Numbered from the stretch's first letter, positions 38,532-46,912 are shown. The stretch is DNA of 64,000 bases from Comamonadaceae bacterium OS-1 (GCA_027923965.1 AP026969.1:744001-808000); one strand, 5' to 3'. Notes: a model not told the origin generated them from the sequence alone. Program-made: numbers and translations.

Positions 38532-39542
38532 ATGTTGAACCTTGTCCGTACCGTCCAGACCGTGGACGCGCACACCGGCGGCGAGCCGCTGCGCATCCTG
38601 ACCTCTGGCCTGCCCGCCGTGCCCGGCATCGGCATTCTGGAAAAGCGCGCCTGGCTCAAAACCCACCGCGACGACCTGCGCCAGTTCCTGATGAACGAGC
38701 CGCGCGGCCATGCCGACATGTACGGTGCCTACCTGCTGCCGCCCACCACGCCCGGGGCCGACTTTGGCGTGATCTTCATCCACAACGAGGGCTACAGCGA
38801 CATGTGTGGCCACGGCATCATCGCCCTGGGCAAGGTGCTGGTGGAACTGGGCTATGTGCAGCGCACCAGCCCGCGGACGCGCATCGGCTTTGACGCACCG
38901 GCAGGCTTCATCGAAGCCTTTGTGGAGTGGGACGGCCAGCGCGCAGGCAAGGTGACCTTCAAGAACGTGCCAGCCTTCATCTACCTGCGCGACCTGGAGG
39001 TGGACACGCCCAGCTTTGGCCGGGTGCGCGGCGACATCGTGTTTGGCGGGGCGTTCTACTACTATCTCAACGCCGAGCAGGCGGGCCTGACGGTGAAGTC
39101 GGAACTGGTCCGATCGCTGATCCAGTTGGGGGCAGAAACCAAGGCCGCCGTCATTGCCCAGGTGAAGATCCAGCACCCGCTGGAGCCGGGGCTGGACCAG
39201 CTGTACGGCAGCATCATCGACAGCGCCCCCAACTGTGCTGGGGTGGACCAGTCCAACGTCTGCGTGTTTGCCGACCGCGAGGTAGACCGCTCACCCACCG
39301 GCACCGGCACCTCGGGCCGCGCGGCGCAGTTATTCTTACGCGGGCAACTGCCGCTGGGGCAGACCTATGTGAACGGCAGCATCGTGGGCAGTCAATTTGA
39401 AGTGAAGGTGACGCAGGCGGTGAAGGTGGGCGACTTTGACGGCGCGCTCACCGAGGTCACCGGCAGCGCCCACATCATGGGCCACCACCAGTGGGTGCTG
39501 GAAGAGCTGGACCCGTTCCCCACTGGTTTCTTTTTACGGTAG
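38532..39542 (+). CDS. Trans-3-hydroxy-L-proline dehydratase (proline racemase family)
   Basis: A 336-residue member of the proline racemase superfamily. The first catalytic residue is C92 in SDMCGHGIIALG. The second catalytic position, Cys in proline racemases and 4-hydroxyproline epimerases (SPCGTGTS), is T256 here (DRSPTGTGTSGRAA). A Cys/Thr pair is the hallmark of trans-3-hydroxy-L-proline dehydratases, which form pyrroline-2-carboxylate. The next gene is an ornithine cyclodeaminase-type reductase able to reduce that product to L-proline, which supports the call. It is controlled by the divergent GntR regulator. The stop codon overlaps the first base of an inverted-repeat element. Confidence 0.87.
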   Translation: MLNLVRTVQTVDAHTGGEPLRILTSGLPAVPGIGILEKRAWLKTHRDDLRQFLMNEPRGHADMYGAYLLPPTTPGADFGVIFIHNEGYSDMCGHGIIALGKVLVELGYVQRTSPRTRIGFDAPAGFIEAFVEWDGQRAGKVTFKNVPAFIYLRDLEVDTPSFGRVRGDIVFGGAFYYYLNAEQAGLTVKSELVRSLIQLGAETKAAVIAQVKIQHPLEPGLDQLYGSIIDSAPNCAGVDQSNVCVFADREVDRSPTGTGTSGRAAQLFLRGQLPLGQTYVNGSIVGSQFEVKVTQAVKVGDFDGALTEVTGSAHIMGHHQWVLEELDPFPTGFFLR

Positions 39543-39812
39543 GAACGTGTTCAGTGTCTTTTTAGGGCCGCGTTGGGGTGCAGTCGGGATGAGTTGGTTG
39601 TCGCAGACCGCAGCATGGGCTTCCTGCCCATGCAAGGGTTGCGGCAGACAAATCGCCCGATTTCACCCCAACCCGCAGGGCAGGTGCCTGTTCGGGCGCT
39701 CAGCGTCGTTACAAAACCAGCCAAGGCAGAAAGCCTTGGCTTGGGTTTTGCGCCTAGCTGCGCATCCCGAACAGGCACCTGCGCGACCCTAAAAAGACAC
39801 TGAATACGTTCC
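39542..39812. mobile_element. MITE-like element, 271 bp, with terminal and nested inverted repeats
   Basis: The ends are inverted repeats: GGAACGTGTTCAGTGTCTTT at the left end and its mirror (GGAACGTATTCAGTGTCTTT read from the right end), extending through TTAGGG to CGCG with two mismatches in about 31 bp. Inside are further perfect inverted repeats: GTTGGGGTG 39572-39580 with CACCCCAAC 39664-39672; hairpin GCATGGGC-TTCCT-GCCCATGC 39613-39633; a 17-bp arm starting GCAGGTGCCTGTTCGGG at 39680-39696 paired with 39766-39782; and hairpin AGCCAAGGC-AGAAA-GCCTTGGCT 39719-39741. No transposase is encoded, so it would be non-autonomous. It separates the dehydratase and reductase genes. No target-site duplication is obvious. 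Confidence 0.6.
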
Positions 39813-39821
39813 ATAGCCGCC

Positions 39822-40733
39822 ATGCAAATTTTGAACGCCGAACAGACCGCCCGGGCCTTGCCCTACGTCCAACTCGTGCCCGCCGTGGCCCAGGCTGCGC
39901 GGGAGCTGGCGCAGCAGCAGATCAATGCCCCCGAGCGCCTGGTGGTGCCCATGGCCGAGGGTGGTGTGCTGCTGGCCATGCCCGCCGTGGCCCATGACCT
40001 GAGCGTGACCAAGCTGGTCACCGTACACCCGGGCAATGCGGCCCACGGCCTGCCGGTGATCCAGGGCGAGGTAGTTGTGATCGATACCGCCACCGGCCGC
40101 CGCCTGGCCCTGCTGGACGGCCCCACCGTCACCGCCCGCCGCACGGCGGCTGTAACACTGCTGGGCATCCAGACGCTGGCGGTGCAGAAGCCTACGACGG
40201 CCCTGCTGATCGGCACCGGTGCCCAGGCTGCCGCCCATGCGGATGCGCTGGTGGAACATGTGGGTATCGCGCAGTTCTGGGTGGCAAGTCGCAGCCTGGC
40301 ATCGGCACAGGCGTTTTGCACCGCGCTGCAACAGCGCCACCCGCAGGTGCGGGCCCAGGCGATGGACGATCTGGAGCACGCCTTGCCCGCCACCGACCTG
40401 GTGCTGGCCCTGACCACCTCGCGCACGCCGGTCATTCCCGCCCACATCGCCGACCACACCCTGGCCATCGGCGTGGGGGCTTTCAAGCCGGACATGGCGG
40501 AATTCCCCCCGGCGCTGCTGCACAGCCGCCAGATCGTGGTGGACGACTTGGGCGGCGCGCGGCACGAAGCGGGTGACCTGCTGCAGGCCCAAGTGGACTG
40601 GAGCCAGGTGCGTAGCCTGGCATCGGTGTTGGCCTCTCCCTTGCCTCCCTCCAAACTCGCCCCGGTGTTCAAAACCGTGGGCCAGGCGGCGTGGGATCTG
40701 GCGGCGGCGCGGGTGGCGGTCGGTTTTATCTAA
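39822..40733 (+). CDS. Pyrroline-2-carboxylate reductase-like (ornithine cyclodeaminase/mu-crystallin family)
   Basis: A 303-residue NAD(P)-dependent enzyme. Family features are the substrate Arg/Lys region (APERLVVPMAEGGVLLAMPA; TKLVTVHPGNAAHGLPVIQG), GPTVTARRTAAVTLLGIQTL, and the Rossmann nucleotide loop TALLIGTGAQAAAHADALVE (GTGxQA). In the hydroxyproline context such proteins reduce pyrroline-2-carboxylate (or piperideine-2-carboxylate) to L-proline (L-pipecolate), the step after trans-3-hydroxyproline dehydration. That function is inferred from the preceding Cys/Thr dehydratase. The end overlaps the convergent spermidine-synthase-like gene by 4 bp. Confidence 0.82.
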   Translation: MQILNAEQTARALPYVQLVPAVAQAARELAQQQINAPERLVVPMAEGGVLLAMPAVAHDLSVTKLVTVHPGNAAHGLPVIQGEVVVIDTATGRRLALLDGPTVTARRTAAVTLLGIQTLAVQKPTTALLIGTGAQAAAHADALVEHVGIAQFWVASRSLASAQAFCTALQQRHPQVRAQAMDDLEHALPATDLVLALTTSRTPVIPAHIADHTLAIGVGAFKPDMAEFPPALLHSRQIVVDDLGGARHEAGDLLQAQVDWSQVRSLASVLASPLPPSKLAPVFKTVGQAAWDLAAARVAVGFI

Positions 40734-42277
40734 CGGGCGGCGACGCGGCCCCATTCCGCCTCGTAGGTCGTCACCAACACCTGGTTCGACAGGCGGTTCA
40801 CCTCGGTGGGCACGCGGGCCATGTCCAGCGGAAAGTCGAACAGCGCGGGCAGGCTGTGCGGGCTCAAGAAGCGCAAACCGTCGGGCAGGGTGGTGGGCAG
40901 GCGGTAGGGGCGGCGGCTGGCGAGAATAAAGCCCCACTCGCCAAAGCTGGGCACGTGGGCGTGGTAGGGCGTGGCGGTCAGGCCCACGGATTCGATAGTG
41001 GTCGCCACGGTCCAGAAGCTGCGGCGGGCCACCAGGGGCGAGGTGGTCTGGATGACGGCGTAGCCGCCGGCCGATAGGCGCTGGTCCAGCAGGCTGTAAA
41101 ACGAATTGGTGTAGAGCTTGCCGATGGCGAAGTTGGTGGGGTCGGGGAAGTCCACCACGACCACGTCGAAAGTGTCGGTGGTGGTTTGCAGCCAGTGGAA
41201 TGCGTCGGTATTGACGACGTGCACCTTGGGCGATAGCAGCGCGCCGCCGTTGAGCTGCACCAGCGCGGGCTGGGTTTGGAATAAATGGGTCATGGCCGGG
41301 TCTAGTTCGACCAGGGTGATGCTTTCGACGCCGGGGTATTTCAAGATCTCACGCACCGCCATGCCGTCGCCGCCGCCCAGCACCGCCACTTTTTTGGGGG
41401 CTCCCTGGGCCGACATCACTGGGTGCACCAAGGCTTCGTGGTAGCGGTATTCGTCGCGCTGGGCAAACTGCAGGTTGCCGTTCAAGAACAGCCGGTAGCC
41501 CGCCTTGCCTTCGCCCGCGCCGTGCGTGACCACGATGCGCTGGTAAGGCGTGGTGGTGGCAATGACCACGCGGTCCTGGTAGAGCTTGTCTTCGGCCCAG
41601 GTGGTGATCTGGTCGGCGGCAGCCATGCCAGCGGCCAGCGCGGCCAGCGTCAAGCCGCAGGCCAGCGCATGCGCTTTGAATTGGCGCAGGTCGTGCCGAA
41701 ACAGCCACAGCGCCCACAGCGCCACGGCGGCGTTCATCAGGCCAAACAGCAGCCCGGTGCGGATCAGGCCCAGGTGCGGCACCAGCAGCAGCGGGAACGC
41801 CAGCGACACCGCCAGCGCGCCCAGGTAGTCGAAGGTCAGCACCTGCGACACCAGGTCTTTCAGGGCCACGTTGCGCTGCAGGATGCGCATCACCAGTGGA
41901 ATCTCCAGCCCCACCAGCGTGCCCACCAGCAACACCAGGCTGTACAGCAGCGGGCGGAAAGCACCCGGCAGATAGGCATTTGCTATAAAAAGAAGAGCTG
42001 GTAACGCCCCACCGATGAGCGCAACCAGCAGTTCTATGCGCAAGAAATGCGCGGGCAACTGGCGTTCGAAAAAGCGCGACAAATACGAGCCCACGCCCAT
42101 GGCAAACAGATACGTGCCGATGACGGTGGAAAACTGCAGCACCGAGTCGCCCAGCAGGTAGGAGGCCAGCGCGCCTGCCGCCAGCTCGTACACCAACCCG
42201 CAGGCCGAGACGATGAACACCGAGGCCAGCAGCGCCACCTCGACCGGGCGTGGCCCGGCTTTAGCGGCCAGCGTCAA
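40730..42277 (-). CDS. Membrane-bound spermidine synthase-like protein
   Basis: A 515-residue fusion: about seven predicted TM helices (residues 12-225; GLVYELAAGALASYLLGDSV, LVGLEIPLVMRIL) and a C-terminal aminopropyltransferase/methyltransferase-like Rossmann domain (KKVAVLGGGDGMAVREILKY, SITLVELDPAMT, FDVVVVDFPDPTNFAIGKLY, the polyamine-site 'D.PDP' loop). Similar proteins with a TM part sit beside DUF350 genes in envelope-stress clusters. Whether it makes spermidine is not certain. The stop of DUF350 overlaps its start by 4 bp, indicating coupling. A repeat-like stretch at about 41975-42000 is read in frame inside the TM part. Confidence 0.82.
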   Translation of the reverse strand: MTLAAKAGPRPVEVALLASVFIVSACGLVYELAAGALASYLLGDSVLQFSTVIGTYLFAMGVGSYLSRFFERQLPAHFLRIELLVALIGGALPALLFIANAYLPGAFRPLLYSLVLLVGTLVGLEIPLVMRILQRNVALKDLVSQVLTFDYLGALAVSLAFPLLLVPHLGLIRTGLLFGLMNAAVALWALWLFRHDLRQFKAHALACGLTLAALAAGMAAADQITTWAEDKLYQDRVVIATTTPYQRIVVTHGAGEGKAGYRLFLNGNLQFAQRDEYRYHEALVHPVMSAQGAPKKVAVLGGGDGMAVREILKYPGVESITLVELDPAMTHLFQTQPALVQLNGGALLSPKVHVVNTDAFHWLQTTTDTFDVVVVDFPDPTNFAIGKLYTNSFYSLLDQRLSAGGYAVIQTTSPLVARRSFWTVATTIESVGLTATPYHAHVPSFGEWGFILASRRPYRLPTTLPDGLRFLSPHSLPALFDFPLDMARVPTEVNRLSNQVLVTTYEAEWGRVAAR

Positions 42278-42492
42278 TGGATGGCTGCCGCCACGATGAT
42301 GCAGATGCCCAGCGACATGGCGGCCACCACCAGGGCCAGCGCCAGGTTCTGTTTTTCAATGATTTCTTCCCACAGCTTGTAGGGCGTGAGCTTGTCCATC
42401 ACCACAAAGCACAGCCCAAAAATTGCCACACCGATGAGCGCGTACACGATGGAGCCCACCACGACTCCGGTTTTCAACCATTCGATTTCCAT
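42274..42492 (-). CDS. DUF350 membrane protein
   Basis: A 72-residue protein starting at ATG 42492 with SD AAGGAG six bases upstream. Two hydrophobic helices (VVVGSIVYALIGVAIFGLCF and ALALVVAAMSLGICIIVAAA) flank the loop VMDKLTPYKLWEEIIEKQN, where DUF350 proteins carry a conserved K/E-rich turn. DUF350 (YjfL-like) proteins are found with spermidine-synthase-like, DUF4178 and PspA-type genes. It is coupled by overlap (42274-42277) to the spermidine-synthase-like gene. Confidence 0.88.
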   Translation of the reverse strand: MEIEWLKTGVVVGSIVYALIGVAIFGLCFVVMDKLTPYKLWEEIIEKQNLALALVVAAMSLGICIIVAAAIH

Positions 42493-42510
42493 GGGAATCT
42501 CCTTCAAAAA

Positions 42511-44016
42511 TTATTTATGCCCGCCGCCGCTGGAGAACCCGCCGTACGAGCCCCCTGAGGTGCGGCCACTGGATGAACTTGAACTGCAGTTTTCGACATT
42601 CGGGTCGCAGTCGCGGCGGGCGGCGTAGACCATCGCCACCACCATCCCCAGAATCACGAAGGCCCATATCCACGAGTTGGGGCCGATACTTCCAATGCTC
42701 AGCGGCACGGCATCGCTGCGTTTAAGCAGGTCTTTTTTGCCCTCCAGCTTAAAGGCCGTAGCCACCAGGGCGCTGTCGATCTGGCTGCCCACCGACCAGG
42801 TGACTTCCTGGACCGACTGCTCCATGGACAGCAGGCTTTTGCCGCTGGCGAAGTCGCGGTTGCTGGTTCTCTGGCCGCGCTGCACCTGCCAGTAAAACTC
42901 GCCCAGCACGTAGCTGGTTTCGGCGTTGTAGGTTTCCTTGAGCTGGTAGCGGCTGCCCAGGTAGGTGGCGCTTTGGCCGCTGCCGGCCATCTCGGGCGCG
43001 CCGGTGGCGGGCTTGACCAGGCTCCAGCCCTCGGTGCTGTCCACCAAAAACAAAAAACCGCGCTTGGCGTTGAAAAGCAAATACTCCTCCCAGCCGAATT
43101 GTTCGTCGTCCCCCGGCACGCTGCCCATGCGGTGCTGGAAACCCACCACCTGCCAGTCCACGCCCTGCAACTTGCCCTGGCTGCCCAGCGGGATCAGCGG
43201 CTGCACCGGGTCGTCTTGCGTGGCGTGGCGCAGCTCGGCACCGATGCCGCCGGTCAGGTCGATCAGGCTGTGGCAGGCCCCGCAGGTGATGCTTTTGCTG
43301 CTGGCCAGCTTGACGGTGACGGGCGCGCCGCAGCTGGGGCAGTCGAACTGGCGGCCTTTTTCGTCTTTGACGGATTCGCTACGCAGGCCGACCAGTTGCA
43401 GGTCTTCCAGCAGCACGGCGCTGCCGATGGACAGGCTGGGGGGCCGCGTGCCGTAGTCCACGCTGAGCACTTCGCCTTCCGCGCTGCGCAGCTCGACCAT
43501 GGCAAAGGGCTCGCCTAAAGCAGGCAGGTGCGGCAGCTCGCCCTGGGCCGAAATCAGCGACACCGTCTGGTTGGAGGCGACGCTGAAGCTCTTGCCGTTG
43601 ATGGCGGTGGTGGCCCCTACGCGGAACTGCGCGGCCACGGGAATGGCGCGCTGGGCCAGCAGCGGCGTGGTGAAGACGTAGGAGCCGTTGTCTTCGCTCA
43701 AAAAGGCGCTGGTGCCGTCGGCCCGCACGGCGTGCCATTCAGTCCAGGTGCCCTCGGCGTACTTGTACTGCAGGCGGCCCACCAGGGTGAAGGCTTGGGC
43801 TTTCCAGGTGCCGCTGGCCTGCAGTTGCAGGGGGCTGTGGTCGTCGAACAGCTCGGCCATCTTGCCGATGCGCGCCAGGGTTTCGCCGCTGCGCACCACC
43901 GTGCTCTGGCAATAGGCGCAGACCGCGTGGCTGGACTGCGCGCTGAGGAAGTCGACCGGCGCGCCGCAGCCAGGGCAGGGCGCGCGGTAGGCGCGTTGGG
44001 GGGACGGGGTCGCCAC
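42511..44016 (-). CDS. DUF4178 protein with two zinc ribbons and a TM helix
   Basis: A 501-residue protein. An N-terminal zinc ribbon (APCPGCGAPVDF ... AVCAYCQST) is followed by a DUF4178 domain (residues about 55-190: LVGRLQYKYAEGTWTEWHAV), a second ribbon (FDCPSCGAPVTVKL ... ITCGACHS), a second DUF4178 domain (QGVDWQVVGFQHRM; WEEYLLFNAKRGFLFLVDS), a TM helix (IWAFVILGMVVAMVYAA) and a Ser/Gly-rich tail ending GGGHK. Duplicated ribbon-plus-DUF4178 layout is clear. It lies between DUF350 and the SPFH gene on the same strand, so it probably works at the membrane with them. Molecular role unknown. Confidence 0.85.
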   Translation of the reverse strand: MATPSPQRAYRAPCPGCGAPVDFLSAQSSHAVCAYCQSTVVRSGETLARIGKMAELFDDHSPLQLQASGTWKAQAFTLVGRLQYKYAEGTWTEWHAVRADGTSAFLSEDNGSYVFTTPLLAQRAIPVAAQFRVGATTAINGKSFSVASNQTVSLISAQGELPHLPALGEPFAMVELRSAEGEVLSVDYGTRPPSLSIGSAVLLEDLQLVGLRSESVKDEKGRQFDCPSCGAPVTVKLASSKSITCGACHSLIDLTGGIGAELRHATQDDPVQPLIPLGSQGKLQGVDWQVVGFQHRMGSVPGDDEQFGWEEYLLFNAKRGFLFLVDSTEGWSLVKPATGAPEMAGSGQSATYLGSRYQLKETYNAETSYVLGEFYWQVQRGQRTSNRDFASGKSLLSMEQSVQEVTWSVGSQIDSALVATAFKLEGKKDLLKRSDAVPLSIGSIGPNSWIWAFVILGMVVAMVYAARRDCDPNVENCSSSSSSGRTSGGSYGGFSSGGGHK

Positions 44017-44025
44017 GGAAGCGGT

Positions 44026-45042
44026 TTAGACGAGCTTTTTGAGGAGTTCTGCTTTCTTGGAATCAAACTCTTCCTGCGTGAGGATGCCCTTGGTCTTGAG
44101 GTCACCCAGCTTCTCCAGCGTGGCCATGACTTCTTCGGGTTTCATGCCCACCGGGGCCGCGTTGCCTTGCAAACCGGCCTGCAGGTTCTGCGCCAGCACC
44201 TGGCCCAGGGCCACGCCCGCGCCCAGACCCATGGCATCGCCTGCCACGCCACCGCCGCCGCCCGCACCTTCGGCAAATTTGGGGATGGCCTGGGCCGTCT
44301 GGTACTGCATGAACTTGCCCATGTCGTTGCCGACCATGCCCATGCCGATTTTTTGGTCCAGCACTTTTTGCAGGTCTTCGGGCAGGGAGACGTTTTGCAC
44401 CGTCATGCCGTCCAGGTGCAGCCCGATCTTGGCGAATTCGGGCACCAGCTGGATGGTCAGCGCCTGGGCAAACGCGTGCTGGTTGGCGGCCAGGTCCAGG
44501 AACGGGATGCCGCTGCTGGCAATGGCCGTGCTGATGTTTTGCAGCACCAGCCCGCGCAGTTGGCCATCCACGTCGGCCACGGTGTATTGCTCGCGCGTGC
44601 CGGAGATTTCGGTGTGGAACAGGGCCGGGTCGGCCACGCGGAAGCTGTAGTTGCCAAAGGCACGCAGGCGCACCGCCCCAAAGTCCTTGTCGCGGATGGT
44701 GATGGGCTGGGGCGTGCCCCATTTCTGGTCGATCTGCTGGCGGGTGCTGAAGAAGTACACGTCGCTCTTGAAGGGCGACTCGAACAGTTTGTCCCAGTTT
44801 TTGAGGTAGGTCAGGACCGGCAGGGTCTGGGTGGTGAGCTTGTAGGTGCCGGGGCCAAACACGTCGGCCACCTGGCCTTCGTTGACAAAAATCGCCACCT
44901 GCGAGGCCCGCACGGTGAGCGAGGCACCGTTCTGGATTTCCATGTCGGCCATGGGGAAGCGCCAAGCCAGGGTGCCGTCGCTGTCCTCGGTCCACTGGAG
45001 GATGTCTATGAACTGTTTGCGGATGAAGTCCATCAAGGCCAT
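44026..45042 (-). CDS. SPFH-domain protein with C-terminal SHOCT (virion-core-like, COG4260 type)
   Basis: A 338-residue protein. The start MALMDFIRKQFIDILQW and the SPFH/band-7 core (SQVAIFVNEGQVADVFGPGT, DFGAVRLRAFGNYSFRVADP, LDGMTVQNVSLPEDLQKVLD) match the COG4260 type of soluble, membrane-associated SPFH proteins. The C-terminal 30 residues are a SHOCT helix pair (LKTKGILTQEEFDSKKAELL). A Gly-rich linker joins the two. SPFH proteins build scaffolds on membranes. It is the upstream neighbour of the DUF4178 gene (9 bp gap), probably its partner. Confidence 0.88.
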   Translation of the reverse strand: MALMDFIRKQFIDILQWTEDSDGTLAWRFPMADMEIQNGASLTVRASQVAIFVNEGQVADVFGPGTYKLTTQTLPVLTYLKNWDKLFESPFKSDVYFFSTRQQIDQKWGTPQPITIRDKDFGAVRLRAFGNYSFRVADPALFHTEISGTREQYTVADVDGQLRGLVLQNISTAIASSGIPFLDLAANQHAFAQALTIQLVPEFAKIGLHLDGMTVQNVSLPEDLQKVLDQKIGMGMVGNDMGKFMQYQTAQAIPKFAEGAGGGGGVAGDAMGLGAGVALGQVLAQNLQAGLQGNAAPVGMKPEEVMATLEKLGDLKTKGILTQEEFDSKKAELLKKLV

Positions 45043-45090
45043 GCGGTGCTCCTATTTAGCTGGATAAGCATGGTATCCGACCCGGGCTCG

Positions 45091-45909
45091 CTAGTCGCCA
45101 CCGCCGCCGCATCCGCCACCGCAGCCACCGCCGTCGGAGCCGCCGCCGTCCGAACTGCTGTCGGCACCGCCAAAGTCGCCGCTGCTGCTGTCGCTGCTGC
45201 TACTGCTACCGCCGTCGCTGCTGCTGCCGCCAAAGTCGGTGCCGCAGTAGGCCCCGGCATCGCTTTGCGCGCCAATATCTTTGCAGTCGGGGGTGTAGCG
45301 GTAGCCGCCTTCGATGCCAAACTTGGCATCCAGCGCAAACAGCAGCGGTAGGCGGCTGGGTTTGCGGGGGTTAATGCTTTCTTCCTTGCAGGTCCAGAAC
45401 CAGGTGCGGCGCAGGCCGTCGTTGTGCTGTCGGTTTTTGCCCATCACCTCGGCGGGCGTGTGGTGCAGCATGCCGCCGAAGGCGGTTTGGCACCAGCGCG
45501 CATAGCCTTGGGTGTGTAGGATGTAGGCGTGCCAGGCGGTATCGACGACCTTGGACGGCATGCCCACAAACTGCCTTCCGCTGCGCAAATACGCCATGAA
45601 AAACTGCCGCAGCCCGCGCAGCACCAGCTCGGCATCGCGCGCCTCCAGGCCGGGGTGGGCGGCCAGGATGTGGCTGGTCAAAAAGCGTGGCAGCTCGGCA
45701 TCGCGGATGAACTGCCTGCGCAAGGCCAGCTCCCAGGATGCCAAGGCCGCCCGCAGCAGCAGGCCCATGCCCAGCACCAGCAGCCAGCCCCACTGGCGCT
45801 GCACCAGGCCCCACACCGCCCACGGCAGCAGCACCCACAGCAGGCCCCGGCGGGCCCATACCAGGGCATTGATCCGTTGGCGAAGATTGAGTGGCGGCAG
45901 ATGGGGCAT
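45091..45909 (-). CDS. Membrane protein with glycine/serine/cysteine-rich C-terminus
   Basis: A protein of 272 residues from ATG 45909 (an upstream start at 45927 is possible). Two hydrophobic helices lie near the N-terminus (LLWVLLPWAVWGLVQ, WGWLLVLGMGLLLRAAL). The central domain has VDTAWHAYILHTQGYARWC and FGGMLHHTPAEVMG, a His/Cys-containing pattern that I recall from 'glycine-rich domain-containing protein-like' families. The last 60 residues are almost only Gly, Ser, Asp and Cys (SSDGGSSSSSDSSSGDF ... CGGGCGGGGD). It stands upstream of the SPFH gene on the same strand (48 bp). Confidence 0.65.
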   Translation of the reverse strand: MPHLPPLNLRQRINALVWARRGLLWVLLPWAVWGLVQRQWGWLLVLGMGLLLRAALASWELALRRQFIRDAELPRFLTSHILAAHPGLEARDAELVLRGLRQFFMAYLRSGRQFVGMPSKVVDTAWHAYILHTQGYARWCQTAFGGMLHHTPAEVMGKNRQHNDGLRRTWFWTCKEESINPRKPSRLPLLFALDAKFGIEGGYRYTPDCKDIGAQSDAGAYCGTDFGGSSSDGGSSSSSDSSSGDFGGADSSSDGGGSDGGGCGGGCGGGGD

Positions 45910-45936
45910 AAACCCCACTGTAGCCAATAATCCAGT

Positions 45937-46000
45937 TGCTATTTAAATAGGAGCTGCTCGTGCTAGTCCCATCAGCACAGGGTGCCGATTTGGCTTGTAT
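45937..46000. repeat. Dispersed repeat, variant copy K
   Basis: TTGCTATTTAAATAGGAGCT, GCTCGTGCTAGTCCCATCAG, CACAGGGTGCCGATTTGGCT. A variant of the family without the clean GCTTAT core; it lies between two minus-strand genes. Confidence 0.6.
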
Positions 46001-46005
46001 TTTTG

Positions 46006-46827
46006 CTACTTGCCCAGAAACGCCAGCAGGTCGTGTGTCAGGCGCTCTTTGTGGGTGGCAAACAGGCCGTGGGGTGCGCCCTCGTACTCCAGCAAGGTCG
46101 AGGTGCCGATTTCTTGCGCGGTAGGACGGGCCGAGCTGGCGATGGGCACAGTGAGGTCTTCGGTGCCGTGGATGATGAGGGTGGGCACCTTGAAGGCGGG
46201 CAGGTCGGGGCGAAAGTCGGTGCTGCTGAAAGACTTCAGGCATTCCAGCGTGGCGCGCAGGCTGGCCTGCATGGCGGTGTTGCGGGCCCAGGCCAGTAGC
46301 TCGTCGCTGACCGGCTGGCTCAGTATGCCCACGCCAAAGAAATCATTGAAAAAGTCGGTGTAGAAGCCCGCCCGGTCCTCGCGCAGCGCCTCGGCGATGG
46401 CCAAAAAACCGGCCTGCGGTGCGCCTTCGGGGTTGTCGGGTGTTTGCAGGCGAAACGGCAGCACGGACGACACCAGGGCGGTTTGCACCACGCCTTTGCC
46501 GCCGTGGCGCGACATGTAGCGCGCCACTTCGCCGCCGCCCATCGAAAAGCCGATCAGCGTGGTGTGGGCTGCGCCGGTGTAGTTGACCACCGCCGCCAGG
46601 TCGTCGGCCAGGGTGTCGTAGTCGTAGCCGCTCCAAGGCTGGCCGGACCGGCCAAAGCCGCGCCGGTCGTAGGCGATGGCGCGGTAGCCTGCCTCGGCGA
46701 TCTCCATGGCCTGGTCGTCCCAGCTGTCGGCCGACAGTGGCCAGCCGTGCAGCAGGATGACCGGGCGGCCCGAGCCCCAGTCTTTGACGTACAGCGGGGT
46801 GCCGTCTTGGGTGGTGATGGTATGCAT
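46006..46827 (-). CDS. Alpha/beta hydrolase (non-heme chloroperoxidase/arylesterase type)
   Basis: A 273-residue hydrolase. Features are GTPLYVKDWGSGRPVILLHG, the oxyanion loop LHGWPLSADSWDDQ, AYDRRGFGRSGQPWSGYDYD, the nucleophile elbow LIGFSMGGGEVARYMSRHGG (Ser in GFSMGG), the acid in LIIHGTEDLTVPI and the His in EGAPHGLFATHKERLTHDLL. This set is typical of cofactor-free haloperoxidases, which act as esterases and perhydrolases. Oxidative-stress genes are next door (a large catalase gene upstream on the same strand), so a peroxide-linked role is possible but not shown. The gap to katE holds a repeat hairpin. Confidence 0.9.
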   Translation of the reverse strand: MHTITTQDGTPLYVKDWGSGRPVILLHGWPLSADSWDDQAMEIAEAGYRAIAYDRRGFGRSGQPWSGYDYDTLADDLAAVVNYTGAAHTTLIGFSMGGGEVARYMSRHGGKGVVQTALVSSVLPFRLQTPDNPEGAPQAGFLAIAEALREDRAGFYTDFFNDFFGVGILSQPVSDELLAWARNTAMQASLRATLECLKSFSSTDFRPDLPAFKVPTLIIHGTEDLTVPIASSARPTAQEIGTSTLLEYEGAPHGLFATHKERLTHDLLAFLGK

Positions 46828-46851
46828 GCTGGTCTCCGAAGTGTTCTTATG

Positions 46852-46912
46852 AAAAATAGGCTGCTTGTGCTGGCTGGATCAGCACAAGCAGCTATTAAAA
46901 ATATAGTGCTAT
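46852..46912. repeat. Dispersed repeat, copy L (perfect hairpin)
   Basis: TAGGCTGCTTGTGCTGGCTG, GATCAGCACAAGCAGCTATT, AAAAATATAGTG. CTGCTTGTGCTG...CAGCACAAGCAG forms a strong stem, followed by an A/T-rich run. It lies directly after the katE stop and could terminate that transcript. Confidence 0.75.
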
